NCBI GenBank assembly: GCA_018714845.1
Contig: DVMR01000030.1
Coordinates: 1 to 46,400 of the forward strand
Direction: 5' to 3'
Origin: Candidatus Ventrousia excrementavium
GTDB lineage: Bacteria > Bacillota > Clostridia > Oscillospirales > Butyricicoccaceae
DNA length: 46,400 bases
The translations under genes were made by a program, and so were the position numbers. The notes beneath the pieces are model-generated. The model was not told where the DNA came from and did not search any database. It was given only the letters and a program-made list of their open reading frames with translations. Shown here piece after piece: positions 1 through 7,913 of the stretch (position 1 is the stretch's first letter; each line of letters opens with the position of its first letter).

Positions 1-140
1 TCCGCCCTGAGGCGGCTGTTATCACCCTCCCTGGAGGCCTTGTATGTATTTCGAGCTGTACCCGATTGATTTTATTGTACTATACTACTGCGGTAAAATC
101 AAGCCGGCCCTGTCATTCTTCCTTTCAGGGAAAACTGCCT

Positions 141-566
141 TTAGAACACCCCGACGCTGAAGCTTTCGGGATATCGCCCGATTGTCTGTTCAAAAAAATT
201 GATATCCGCATCGGCTGCAATCTCTATGGTCATCTCTGTCCCGTAATGCTCGCTCCAAATATCGCACAAATCATTTTTGATATGAATGGTAAAATATTTT
301 GTCATTTTATTATAGATGCTTTTATCTGTTGGCTCCTCCGTTAATAATTTTTTGAGGAGGTCTTTTGTCACCGCTCCCTTGACTGACGCCTCGTATTTAT
401 CCTCAACGGCAGTGCCATATAAAGACGCTTCTTCGATTTCGGCAATTTCTTCTCTCCAGCAACGGATTTCAAACGCATCGCCTGTTCTTACGAAATGCTG
501 CATGAGCTCCTTCCACCATTGGGATGAAACAGAAAGATCAATCATCTGAACACTGAACCGCTTCAT
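141..566 (-). CDS. Orphan hypothetical protein, about 141 aa
   Basis: I do not recognise this family. The protein is soluble-looking, with no signal peptide or membrane segment, and is rich in charged and aromatic residues; it ends in a distinctive PESFSVGVF stretch. I chose the ATG at 566 because AGAGG lies nine bases upstream; an open frame extends to 620 without better support. The gene and its flanks (about 60-620) are visibly richer in A+T, with AAA, ATT and TTT codons, than the strongly GC-rich genes that follow, which suggests recent acquisition. It follows the acetyltransferase gene on the same strand after about 140 bases in which I see no convincing promoter. Function unknown. Confidence 0.6.
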   Translation of the reverse strand: MKRFSVQMIDLSVSSQWWKELMQHFVRTGDAFEIRCWREEIAEIEEASLYGTAVEDKYEASVKGAVTKDLLKKLLTEEPTDKSIYNKMTKYFTIHIKNDLCDIWSEHYGTEMTIEIAADADINFFEQTIGRYPESFSVGVF

Positions 567-708
567 AAGAACCATCCTCTTCAATCCTGATAGCATAATC
601 CTACAGCACAAGATTTTCATGCCGCCTGCAGAGCCATCGCCTTAGTTTGCCCGCGCGCGTGAAAACATCGCCGTTTGGCCCCTCACTGCTTATCTTGAAA
701 AGGGCCTG

Positions 709-1254
709 TTATTCCATCGACTCATTGCGCCGGACGAAATGGATGTGATCCTCCCACACGCCGTTGATGCGCAGATACTTGCGCGCCAGTCCCTCGTTGT
801 AAAAACCGCACTTTTCGACCACACGAATGGACGCGCGGTTGCGCGGCATGATGTTTCCCTCAATGCGGTGCAGGCCCAGCTCATCAAAGGCAAACCGGAC
901 CACCCGCTGCACCGCCTCGGTCATCAGACCGCGGTTTATATAATCGCGGTCAAGCTGATATCCCATAAAACACGAACAAAAGGCGCCCATGACGATATTG
1001 CTCAGATTGATATACCCGATGATAAGCTCCGGCCTCTCTTTCGGCGACAGATACAGGCGGCAGGCCCGCTTTTCATGCCAGTCCTCCGACTGTCTGCGCA
1101 GCAGGTCAGACTGCCCGCAGGGCGTGTAATAATTTTCAGGCCGCTGCGGCTCATACGGGGCCAGAAATTCGCGGTTTCGCGTCACATAGTCGGCGGCAGC
1201 CGCGGCTGTCACTTCGTCAGGGCGCAGCAGAAGCAAACGTGCAGTTTCAAACAT
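709..1254 (-). CDS. GNAT family N-acetyltransferase (RimJ/RimL-like)
   Basis: The 181-residue protein has the layout of the RimJ/RimL branch of GNAT enzymes, which move an acetyl group from acetyl-CoA to an amine, often a protein N-terminus. It opens with the typical ETARLLLLRP beta strand. The acetyl-CoA loop is at about residues 106-114 (YINRGLMTEA), and the C-terminal NxxSxRVxEKxGF signature lies at about 139-151. AAAAGGAG sits nine bases before the ATG. It lies 72 bases after the nucleoside-recognition gene, with a hairpin between them, so it may be partly uncoupled from it. The substrate cannot be told from the sequence. Confidence 0.88.
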   Translation of the reverse strand: MFETARLLLLRPDEVTAAAAADYVTRNREFLAPYEPQRPENYYTPCGQSDLLRRQSEDWHEKRACRLYLSPKERPELIIGYINLSNIVMGAFCSCFMGYQLDRDYINRGLMTEAVQRVVRFAFDELGLHRIEGNIMPRNRASIRVVEKCGFYNEGLARKYLRINGVWEDHIHFVRRNESME

Positions 1255-1285
1255 CCTAATTAACTCCTTTTTTCCCCAAATAGAA

Positions 1286-1312
1286 GAAGCGGCAGGACAG
1301 ACCTGCCGCTTC
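1286..1312 (-). terminator. Probable terminator between nucleoside-recognition gene and GNAT gene
   Basis: An 11-bp perfect stem (GAAGCGGCAGG with CCTGCCGCTTC, 5-base loop) lies just downstream of the stop codon at 1327. On the minus strand it is followed by an imperfect T-rich tract (TTCTATTT), so termination may be partial and allow read-through into the acetyltransferase gene. Confidence 0.6.
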
Positions 1313-1326
1313 CGTCGTAATCATTT

Positions 1327-2505
1327 TTAAAACAGCGAGACCAGTCTGAACAGCCAGTGGGCCGCGACACCGGCGCAAAGGCCGCCAATAGTCTGGGCCA
1401 AAATGGTCCTGCCAGCCAGTTTTCCAAACTTCAGGTTGTTCATCATGGCCACATGGGTGCTCAAATAGCCGCTCCAGCACATGCACATGGCGGTAAACAC
1501 CGCGACGTCACAGGCCGTGGCGCTGCCATTGGCCAGCAGCTTAGGCACAAGGCCGATGGCCGCGCCGGCCGAGCCGAGCGCCGTGATGGGCACGGCGATG
1601 CTCTCGGTGCTTGTGAACCCGAACAGCGGCGTCAGAATGAAAGACAGCTTTTCCCCCAGCCACGGAAAAAAGGCGATGCCCTCGTAGGCTGCGCCGGTGT
1701 AAACGCCCGCTTCAGACGGACCATTGGTCAGCATGAGCACCAATGTGCAGACGATGAGCACACCGGGAATGATGTCGAGACCCAGCGCTACGCCGGTCTT
1801 GCCGCCATCCATCAGGGCGTCGACGACACGCATACCGATGCCCCCTTCGCGGGCGATGCGGTGGCTGGTCGCCATTTCAGGACTGTTGTTTTCCTCGTCG
1901 CACGGCGCGTCCTTGCCAAACACTTTGGCCGTGTGCCGCAGCATGAGGCGGGTGCTGACAACGCTGCCCACAACGGCGCCCACGTTGCCAACGAGCGCCG
2001 CCGTCACCAGGCTCTCGCCCGCCGGCGACGTCTGGCTCATCATAAAGGTCGTTACAATGGCGCCCATGCCGAAAGCGGTGCCGATATTGGTCAGCGCCGG
2101 CAGCTGATATTTTTTAAAGTACCGGCGGAAGCTTTTGTCATGCGCCAGCGACAAAATGGCCGGATTGTCTGAAAGATAGGTCGTAATCATGGCAAGTGAA
2201 GCAGCACCCGGCATGCCGTACAGCGGCTTCATCAGCGGTGACAACAGCCTGTTGACCAGCGCGATGACGCCGAATTCTGAAAAAAGGCCCAGCAGCGCCC
2301 CCGCCAGAACGGCGACAGCCATGATGTAAAACACCGTGTCAAGCAACAGCTGATAGGCTGTGTTCATCATGGTGCTCAGCATGTTGACGGCTCCCATCCG
2401 GCTGCCGATCAGACAGAAAATTCCCAGAAATACAGCGAGGAATATGACCGGCTCCAGTGACCGCACCGGCTTTGCCGCCAGCTTAGGTGGTCGCAGCCTC
2501 GGCAT
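1327..2505 (-). CDS. Nucleoside-recognition (Gate) domain membrane protein
   Basis: This 392-residue polytopic membrane protein matches the nucleoside-recognition/Gate domain family, which includes the spore maturation proteins SpmA/SpmB and many Clostridial proteins of unknown cargo. Hydrophobic helices begin at about residue 18. The stretch around residues 106-125 (TTYLSDNPAILSLAHD) and the following ATVTTFMM-like region resemble the conserved core. A second helical half follows a hydrophilic cytoplasmic-type loop at about 195-220. AAAGGGAGA lies eight bases before the ATG, and a good promoter lies upstream at 2568-2596. The transported or sensed molecule is unknown; the name reflects the domain only. 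Confidence 0.78.
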   Translation of the reverse strand: MPRLRPPKLAAKPVRSLEPVIFLAVFLGIFCLIGSRMGAVNMLSTMMNTAYQLLLDTVFYIMAVAVLAGALLGLFSEFGVIALVNRLLSPLMKPLYGMPGAASLAMITTYLSDNPAILSLAHDKSFRRYFKKYQLPALTNIGTAFGMGAIVTTFMMSQTSPAGESLVTAALVGNVGAVVGSVVSTRLMLRHTAKVFGKDAPCDEENNSPEMATSHRIAREGGIGMRVVDALMDGGKTGVALGLDIIPGVLIVCTLVLMLTNGPSEAGVYTGAAYEGIAFFPWLGEKLSFILTPLFGFTSTESIAVPITALGSAGAAIGLVPKLLANGSATACDVAVFTAMCMCWSGYLSTHVAMMNNLKFGKLAGRTILAQTIGGLCAGVAAHWLFRLVSLF

Positions 2506-2535
2506 TGCAGATTCTCCCTTTCGTTGAACATCCGT

Positions 2536-2562
2536 GCGGCGCTCCAGCTGGGGCAGCGCCGC
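2536..2562 (-). other. Hairpin in leader of the nucleoside-recognition gene
   Basis: GCGGCGCT and AGCGCCGC form a perfect 8-bp stem with an 11-base loop in the 5' leader, about 30-57 bases before the start codon. No T-run follows on the minus strand, so it is not a standard terminator. It may stabilise the mRNA or play a regulatory role. Confidence 0.45.
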
Positions 2563-2567
2563 ATTTC

Positions 2568-2596
2568 AGTATACTGCTTCGCATGCTGTTTGTAAA
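2568..2596 (-). promoter_or_regulatory. Sigma-A-type promoter for the nucleoside-recognition gene
   Basis: Read on the minus strand: TTTACA (2591-2596), a 17-base spacer, and TATACT (2568-2573). The start codon lies about 60 bases downstream. Confidence 0.72.
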
Positions 2597-2669
2597 GAGT
2601 TTCCCGGCTTTTAAAGGCTCACAGAAGCAATCTCTGCGCAATTTCACACATACTCCGGGCCGGTCAGAC

Positions 2670-2846
2670 TTAAAGCAGACTGCCCTTCAGTCCCTTTTTA
2701 AAAACCAGTACCGCTCTGTCTGTTCCCCAAAATGACATCGTAACGAGAAAGCAGCTTTCCTGTTCCATTTCTGCTATCTTTTCATTGATTTTCTCCGTCA
2801 CATTTTCGGGGGTGATTTGTTCAATCAGTTCTGTTTGGTATCTCAT
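2670..2846 (-). CDS. Small protein of 58 aa at the end of the two-component operon
   Basis: I do not recognise the family. The 58-residue product has an acidic, helical N-terminal half and a C-terminal beta-like stretch with VLVFKKG. I chose the ATG at 2846 because GGAGG lies seven bases upstream; an in-frame ATG at 2879 lacks this. The start lies only 29 bases after the GerMN lipoprotein stop, which suggests the same transcript. A short size, good ribosome site and operon position support it as real, but there is no signal peptide linking it to the envelope. Confidence 0.6.
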   Translation of the reverse strand: MRYQTELIEQITPENVTEKINEKIAEMEQESCFLVTMSFWGTDRAVLVFKKGLKGSLL

Positions 2847-2875
2847 TTCTGTTCCTCCATCCGTACAGTCTCTGC

Positions 2876-3766
2876 TCACTGGAGATTGTCACCAAAAAAG
2901 GTCAGCTCGCCGTCACATCCGTCGACGCCGGCCGATGACGGAGGCTGCCCGCCGACGGTGACGACGACAGCTTCGATTCCGCTGTCCCCGCACAGGGTAT
3001 TGACCAGCGCCTCGACCTGCAGCCGTCCTGCCTGCCCACTTTCAAGTGCAGTCAGGTCGACCCGGCACACCCCGTTTTCATCCACCCGGCATGAGCTGAC
3101 CGCCGCGGTGTCGGGCAGCGGCGAACGCAGACCGCTCTCTTCCGGCAGGGTCAGAAGCTCGGTCAGCAGTGTGCGGGGCGACGGATATTCTTCGGTGATT
3201 TTGATGGTGCGCTGCACGGCCGAAAGGCCCTCGCCGTCCTCTGTGATGAAGTACAGTGTGACGTCAAAGGCATTGAGCGCAATGACGCTCGAGCTCAGCA
3301 GGATGCGGTCGGTCGAGTAATACCGCTCGTCCATCGGGGGCTGGAATGCTCCGTCTGATGTGACGCGCACATAGTCGACGCCATCCACGCCGAGCAGCGT
3401 CAGGGCGACGCCGCCGGACAAAAGGCTTTGCTCCAGCGCTGTCAGATTCTGGTATTCACCACTGAAATCGACGGTGGCTACAGCGCCGGACAGCGTGACG
3501 TTCTGCAGCGTCACCTGCGAGGGGATCAGACTTTCATGTCCCGGCTGCCGCGGCTGGTACATGCTTTCGACAAGGGCCTGCAGGCCGGCCACGCTGCAGG
3601 GCTCTTCAATCAGAATAGACTCAGTCACCAGCTGGCGCTCCTGCTCGCCCGCGCTAATGAAAAAAACCTTTGTGCCGGTCTGCTGCGGCCCGTCCTCGGT
3701 CATATCAGCCGGGCAGGCAGCCAGCAGCGGGATGAGCAGCATGAGGGCAAGACATCGTTTTTTCAC
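2876..3766 (-). CDS. GerMN-domain lipoprotein
   Basis: About 296 residues from a GTG start at 3766. A lipoprotein signal peptide (KKRCLALMLLIPLLAAC) predicts lipidation and display on the outer face of the membrane. The mature part appears to hold two tandem GerMN domains (about 30-140 and 155-285), the module found in spore protein GerM and in actinobacterial LpqB; the GRLQVEALVNTLC helix and VVVTVGGQPP strand are typical. The GTG start overlaps the kinase stop by four bases (GTGA), so translation is coupled to the kinase. Inference: an extracytoplasmic accessory to the sensor, as LpqB is to MtrB. Start choice rests on the lipobox and the overlap. Confidence 0.85.
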   Translation of the reverse strand: MKKRCLALMLLIPLLAACPADMTEDGPQQTGTKVFFISAGEQERQLVTESILIEEPCSVAGLQALVESMYQPRQPGHESLIPSQVTLQNVTLSGAVATVDFSGEYQNLTALEQSLLSGGVALTLLGVDGVDYVRVTSDGAFQPPMDERYYSTDRILLSSSVIALNAFDVTLYFITEDGEGLSAVQRTIKITEEYPSPRTLLTELLTLPEESGLRSPLPDTAAVSSCRVDENGVCRVDLTALESGQAGRLQVEALVNTLCGDSGIEAVVVTVGGQPPSSAGVDGCDGELTFFGDNLQ

Positions 3767-5205
3767 TGTCCGGCGCCCCCCTTTCGATAGGAAACAAATC
3801 GGACGATAAACTCGCTGCCTCTGCCGTATTCGCTTTTGACCTCGATGCGTCCGCCCAGATTTTTGACCCATTCATCCACAATGGCCAGGCCCAGTCCGGT
3901 ACCGCCCGTGGCGCGCGAACGCGTCTTATCGACGCGGTAAAACCGCCGGAAAATATTGTTCAGGTGCTCCTGCGGAATGCCGATGCCGGTGTCGCGCACG
4001 CATAGCACCGTCATGTCTTTGTCCTCGCTGACCTCGACGACAACGCTGCCCCCGCGGCGGTTGTACTTGACAGCGTTTTCCATCAGGTTGAAAATGACCT
4101 GATACAACCCGTCCGGGTCTGCCAGGATGAAATGAGCCCCGCTGCTGTGCTGCTCGATTCTGACCTCATACTGTCCTGCGCTGCCGCGCAGCAGCTCGGC
4201 GCATTTGCTCACCGTCGCATCGACGTCGCACGGCACCGGCCGCGCAGGCGGCATGGCGTCCAGCCGCGTCAGGTCGAGCAGGCTTTCTGAAATGCGCGTC
4301 AGGCGCTCAATCTCTTCGTTGATATCAATCAGAAACTCGCGCACGTCCTCGCGGCTGATGTTCTCGGTCTGCAGGATGGAATCAGACAAAAGGCGGATGG
4401 ATGCGAGCGGTGTTTTGAGCTCGTGGCTGGCGTCTGAGACAAACTGCCGCCGCTGCTCTTCGTTTTTCTGAATCTGTCCCGTCAAAACATTGAATTCACT
4501 GCCGATGGCCGACAGCTCGTCCTCGCCGCGCATCTGGATTTTATAGCTGTATTCGCCCTGTCCGACCCGCTTGACGCCGCGCAGCAACAGACCGAGCCGG
4601 CGGCTGAAAATAAGCATGAACACCGCAATACCCAGCGAGCTGACCACTGTCAGAACGGCAGACAGATTGCGCAAATCCCCCTGCGTCTCACGCAGCCGCG
4701 CGGCCTGCTCAGTGTCATAGTCGTAAAAGTAAACAGCGCCCGCAGCTTTGCTTCCGCGCATGACGGGCACGGCGGCGCAGGACTCAAACCCCGTTTCGCT
4801 GTAGCGGCAGCGGAAGACATCCCGTCCTGACAGCGCGGCAATCACTTCGGGAAAAAGCGCCAGTCTGCCGACCACAGCTGCTGTCTGAGAGCTGTCATAA
4901 ATGACGATTCCGCCCGCGTCGGTGACCAGAATACGCCGCTCGCGCATAACGTCGAGCAGCCGGACCGTGTTGTATACATTGTCCTCAGTCAACTCGGTAT
5001 AACCCTCGAGCGCTGCGGCCAGCGTCGTCGCGGCGCTCGACAGCTCGGTCTCTTTGGTCGTGATGACCTGCTCGCGCATGAGCTGCACCGGGTAGTAGTT
5101 GATAATGACAAGCACTGCGGCAAGCAGCACGACAAAGGCCGCGCTGATTCGAAAGCGAAGACTGCTAAGCAGCCTTCGCAGCCAGCCGAAGCGGCTTTTA
5201 TCCAT
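3763..5205 (-). CDS. Sensor histidine kinase (PhoR/WalK/MtrB-like)
   Basis: A membrane kinase of 480 residues. It has a transmembrane helix at about 22-40, an extracytoplasmic sensor region to about 180, a second helix at about 182-203, and a HAMP linker at about 205-255. The dimerisation/phospho-acceptor site is SHELKTPL with H261. The ATP-binding domain shows the N box (FNLMENAVKY), DTGIGIP and GTGLGL motifs. The ATG at 5205 overlaps the regulator stop by eight bases; an upstream TTG at 5214 is possible. No Shine-Dalgarno is visible, which fits translational coupling. It should phosphorylate the regulator encoded just upstream. The signal is unknown; the GerMN lipoprotein encoded next may modulate it. 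Confidence 0.93.
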   Translation of the reverse strand: MDKSRFGWLRRLLSSLRFRISAAFVVLLAAVLVIINYYPVQLMREQVITTKETELSSAATTLAAALEGYTELTEDNVYNTVRLLDVMRERRILVTDAGGIVIYDSSQTAAVVGRLALFPEVIAALSGRDVFRCRYSETGFESCAAVPVMRGSKAAGAVYFYDYDTEQAARLRETQGDLRNLSAVLTVVSSLGIAVFMLIFSRRLGLLLRGVKRVGQGEYSYKIQMRGEDELSAIGSEFNVLTGQIQKNEEQRRQFVSDASHELKTPLASIRLLSDSILQTENISREDVREFLIDINEEIERLTRISESLLDLTRLDAMPPARPVPCDVDATVSKCAELLRGSAGQYEVRIEQHSSGAHFILADPDGLYQVIFNLMENAVKYNRRGGSVVVEVSEDKDMTVLCVRDTGIGIPQEHLNNIFRRFYRVDKTRSRATGGTGLGLAIVDEWVKNLGGRIEVKSEYGRGSEFIVRFVSYRKGGAGQ

Positions 5206-5890
5206 TGTTTTCAATGCGGAAATAGTAGCCGACGCCCCACTTGGTCAGAATGTACCGGGGGTTGGCGTCGTCCTCTTCCAGCTTTTCACGCAGCCGCCGG
5301 ATATGCACATCTACTGTGCGGATGTCGCCGGGGTATTCATAACCCCAGACATTGTTGAGCAGGGTTTCGCGGCTGAACACACGGCCCTGATTGCGCATCA
5401 GCATGGCCAGAAGGTCAAACTCCTTGGCCGTCAGATCGACCGCGCCGCGGCCCTCAACCGTGACTGCGCGCTGCATCAGATCAACGGTGATAGGGCCGGC
5501 GCTCAGGCGGTCGCCGGTTGCCGCCCCGGCCTGGCCCGCACGGCGCAGGATGACGCGGATGCGCGCCTTGAGCTCCAAAATATCAAACGGCTTTGTGATA
5601 TAATCATCAGCGCCGTATTCAAACCCGATGAGCTTGTCGCTGCCCTCGCTCTTGGCCGTCAGCATAATGACCGGCACGTTGGACGTCTCGCGAATTTTCC
5701 TGCAGACAGTCAGTCCGTCGAGCACGGGCAGCATCAGGTCCAGGATAATCAGGTCGTAGCTGTTTTCCCGAAACATGACCAGCGCCGTCGAGCCGTCATA
5801 GGCGCCGTCAACCGTATACCCTTCGTTTTCAAGATTGAACTTGATGCCCTTGACGAGCAGCTTTTCGTCGTCAACCACCAAAATGCGCAT
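5198..5890 (-). CDS. OmpR/PhoB-family response regulator
   Basis: A 230-residue DNA-binding regulator with a receiver domain (acidic pocket D7/D8, phosphorylation site D51 in IILDLMLPVLDG, conserved T in MLTAKSE and K in TKPFD) followed by a winged-helix C-terminal domain with the TAKEFDLLAMLM and TVDVHIRRLREKLE signatures. I chose the ATG at 5890, preceded by GGGAGG, rather than the upstream in-frame ATG at 5935. It begins four bases after the comEA-like stop and overlaps the kinase start, so all are likely co-transcribed. Closest in layout to WalR/PhoP/MtrA regulators of envelope processes. Confidence 0.94.
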   Translation of the reverse strand: MRILVVDDEKLLVKGIKFNLENEGYTVDGAYDGSTALVMFRENSYDLIILDLMLPVLDGLTVCRKIRETSNVPVIMLTAKSEGSDKLIGFEYGADDYITKPFDILELKARIRVILRRAGQAGAATGDRLSAGPITVDLMQRAVTVEGRGAVDLTAKEFDLLAMLMRNQGRVFSRETLLNNVWGYEYPGDIRTVDVHIRRLREKLEEDDANPRYILTKWGVGYYFRIENNG

Positions 5891-5894
5891 GCTG

Positions 5895-6269
5895 TTACCT
5901 CCCTGTACAGATGATATAGTCACACAGCCCTTCATAGGTTGCAGGACCGATGCCGCTGACCGCCATCAGCTCCTCACACGATGCAAAGGGTCCGTTCTGC
6001 TCGCGGTACGCGATAATCTTTTCCGCCGTTTTCTCGCCGACCTGCGGCAACAGGCACAGTTCTTCCACCCCGGCCGTATTGATGTCAATGGGGCCGAAGG
6101 CCGGCGCTTCATCGCTGTGCGGCGCATCCGACACCACAAGCGCCGGCAGCTGAAGCGCTTCTTTGCCGCCGCCGACCCACGCGCCGCTCTGCAAAAGCGA
6201 AAACCGCCCCAGCGCAAAGCCGAGCAGACAGCACCCCGCGGCCAGAACAGCCGCTGCTTTTGCGCGCAT
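5895..6269 (-). CDS. ComEA-like helix-hairpin-helix DNA-binding protein
   Basis: A 124-residue protein with an N-terminal hydrophobic anchor (about 5-25), a short linker, and a C-terminal double helix-hairpin-helix region (about 63-124: DINTAGVEELCLLPQVG and the AVSGIGPATYEGL turn). ComEA binds DNA outside the membrane during transformation uptake. Here the protein is shorter than Bacillus ComEA and is not next to comEB/comEC, so competence is possible but not shown. GGGGG lies before the ATG. It heads the operon with the two-component system, an uncommon pairing. Confidence 0.82.
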   Translation of the reverse strand: MRAKAAAVLAAGCCLLGFALGRFSLLQSGAWVGGGKEALQLPALVVSDAPHSDEAPAFGPIDINTAGVEELCLLPQVGEKTAEKIIAYREQNGPFASCEELMAVSGIGPATYEGLCDYIICTGR

Positions 6270-6324
6270 TGCGGCGCCCCCTTTCCCCTGCAGATTAAAA
6301 TTTCTTAAGGCTCACATTCAGCCG

Positions 6325-6353
6325 TTGAAAAGCTGCTGATTTTCTGATAAACT
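6325..6353 (+). promoter_or_regulatory. Promoter for the D,D-carboxypeptidase gene
   Basis: TTGAAA (6325-6330), a 17-base spacer and TAAACT (6348-6353). It gives a leader of about 100 bases, which contains a 7-bp GC hairpin at 6405-6421 (CCGGGCG caa CGCCCGG). Confidence 0.6.
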
Positions 6354-6454
6354 GTTTAAAAGCTCTGTTTTTTCTTTATCTGTTATTATATCAAATAAAG
6401 TGCCCCGGGCGCAACGCCCGGCATGATAAACGTCCCAACATTTTGTAAAGGAGA

Positions 6455-7768
6455 GTGCTTAAACTGAAACGCCTGAAAACCCTTACCTGCCTGCTGCTCG
6501 TCCTCGCGGCTCTCCTCATGCCGGTCTGCGCAGCCGAGCCCCCGGCCATCACCTCGGCGGCCGCCATTTTGTACGAGGTCAAGTCTGACGAGATTCTTTT
6601 CGAATACAATGCTGACGTGCAGCGCTACCCGGCCAGTACGACCAAGCTGATGACCGCTGTTGTTGCACTGGAAAACGGGAACCTGACCGATACGGTCACC
6701 GTTTCTCAGAGCGCCCTTGACGGTCTGCCCGAGCGTGGCAGCAGTGTCTTTCTTATCGCGGGTGAAGAGATGTCCTTTTCGGACATGCTCAACTACCTGC
6801 TCGTCGCATCGGGCAACGACGCCGCCAACGCCCTGGCTGAGCACGTGGCCGGCTCTGTCGACAATTTTGTCGCCATGATGAACGAAAAGGCGGCCGAGCT
6901 GGGCTGTACAGGCACCCACTTTGCCAATCCGCACGGCCTGCACGACGAGAATCACTACACCACAGCGCGCGACCTTTTGTACATTGCCCGCTACGCCATG
7001 CAAAATCCGACCATTGCCGAGATTGTCGCCAAGCCCCAGATCGAGCTCGCGCCAACCAACAAGCATGCCGAGTCGACGACTCTGACGACGACCAATCATC
7101 TGCTGACGCGCATCCGCCGCAGCGAATATTACTACCCCTCAGCCATCGGCATCAAGACCGGCTTTACCACGCCGGCGGGCAACTGCCTGATTGCGGCCGC
7201 GCAGAACGACGATTTGACCTACATCTCTGTAGTGCTCGGCGGCACTGAGACCGAGGACGGCGAGATCACCAGCTTTTCCGAGACCATCGCGTTGCTCGAT
7301 TACGCGCAGGATGGCTTTGCCGTCCAGCAGCTTGTCAAAAGCAGCGACCCCATCACCGAGGTCCCCATTCGCCTGGCCACGGACCGCGACACGCTGGTGC
7401 TGACCCCTGAAAGCGATCTGTCCGCCCTGCTCCCCGTCGGGTTTGACCCCAGTGAGGTCACGGTCGACTTTACCACTGACGAGGATATCTGCGCCCCCAT
7501 CACGCAGGGTCAGGCCCTGGGTCAGGCCACCTTTACCTATAATGGAAAGGAATACGGCACCCTCAATCTGGTCGCTTCAGACGATGTTGAGCGTTCGCAG
7601 GCTCTGTATATCGTTGACCGTGTCACGTCGTTTTTTGGCAGCACCGCTTTCCGTATTGTCGTCGCCGCGGTGCTGGCGCTCATTGTTTTGTTCGTGGTAT
7701 GGCTCTTTATCATGCGTGCGCGCAATAAGCGTCGCCGCCGTGTGCGGGGCCGCTACCGCCGCAGGTAA
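6455..7768 (+). CDS. D-alanyl-D-alanine carboxypeptidase (PBP5/DacF family)
   Basis: A low-molecular-mass penicillin-binding protein that trims the terminal D-Ala from peptidoglycan stem peptides outside the membrane. Numbered from the GTG at 6455, it has a signal peptide (about 1-27), the catalytic SxxK (S61-T-T-K64), SGN (119-121) and KTG (234-236) motifs, then a C-terminal beta domain. It ends in a transmembrane helix (about 403-425) with a very basic tail, an anchor unlike the amphipathic helix of most PBP5 proteins. Start unclear: AAAGGAG at 6447-6453 almost touches the GTG but is ten bases before a CTG at 6464, which would give a clean MKRLKTL signal peptide. Monocistronic, with a terminator following. 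Confidence 0.93.
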   Translation: MLKLKRLKTLTCLLLVLAALLMPVCAAEPPAITSAAAILYEVKSDEILFEYNADVQRYPASTTKLMTAVVALENGNLTDTVTVSQSALDGLPERGSSVFLIAGEEMSFSDMLNYLLVASGNDAANALAEHVAGSVDNFVAMMNEKAAELGCTGTHFANPHGLHDENHYTTARDLLYIARYAMQNPTIAEIVAKPQIELAPTNKHAESTTLTTTNHLLTRIRRSEYYYPSAIGIKTGFTTPAGNCLIAAAQNDDLTYISVVLGGTETEDGEITSFSETIALLDYAQDGFAVQQLVKSSDPITEVPIRLATDRDTLVLTPESDLSALLPVGFDPSEVTVDFTTDEDICAPITQGQALGQATFTYNGKEYGTLNLVASDDVERSQALYIVDRVTSFFGSTAFRIVVAAVLALIVLFVVWLFIMRARNKRRRRVRGRYRRR

Positions 7769-7779
7769 ATATGACTCAA

Positions 7780-7804
7780 AAGCCCGGCATTGGCCGGGCT
7801 TTTT
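7780..7804 (+). terminator. Rho-independent terminator of the carboxypeptidase gene
   Basis: AAGCCCGGC and GCCGGGCTT form a 9-bp stem with a 4-base loop, followed by a T-run (7800-7804). Confidence 0.88.
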
Positions 7805-7913
7805 GATGCTTTCGAGTCATGCAACCAATAGTAGCCGGATAGTTGGTAGACCTGAGGCCGTATTTTCGCCTATAATCATTAAGAGAAAACCGCAAACGGA
7901 GGAAAACAAAATC

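Noticed and set aside
2-15. CCGCC/GGCGG hairpin at the window start
   Set aside because: A 5-bp stem at the very edge without visible T-run; it may be part of a terminator cut by the window, but this cannot be judged.
5895-6269. Competence operon
   Set aside because: The ComEA-like protein stands without comEB, comEC or pilus genes in this window, so DNA uptake is not supported by context.
7843-7876. Promoter TTGGTA ... TATAAT before the HTH gene
   Set aside because: The spacer would be 22 bases, too long for sigma-A; only the TATAAT is noted in the gene entry.
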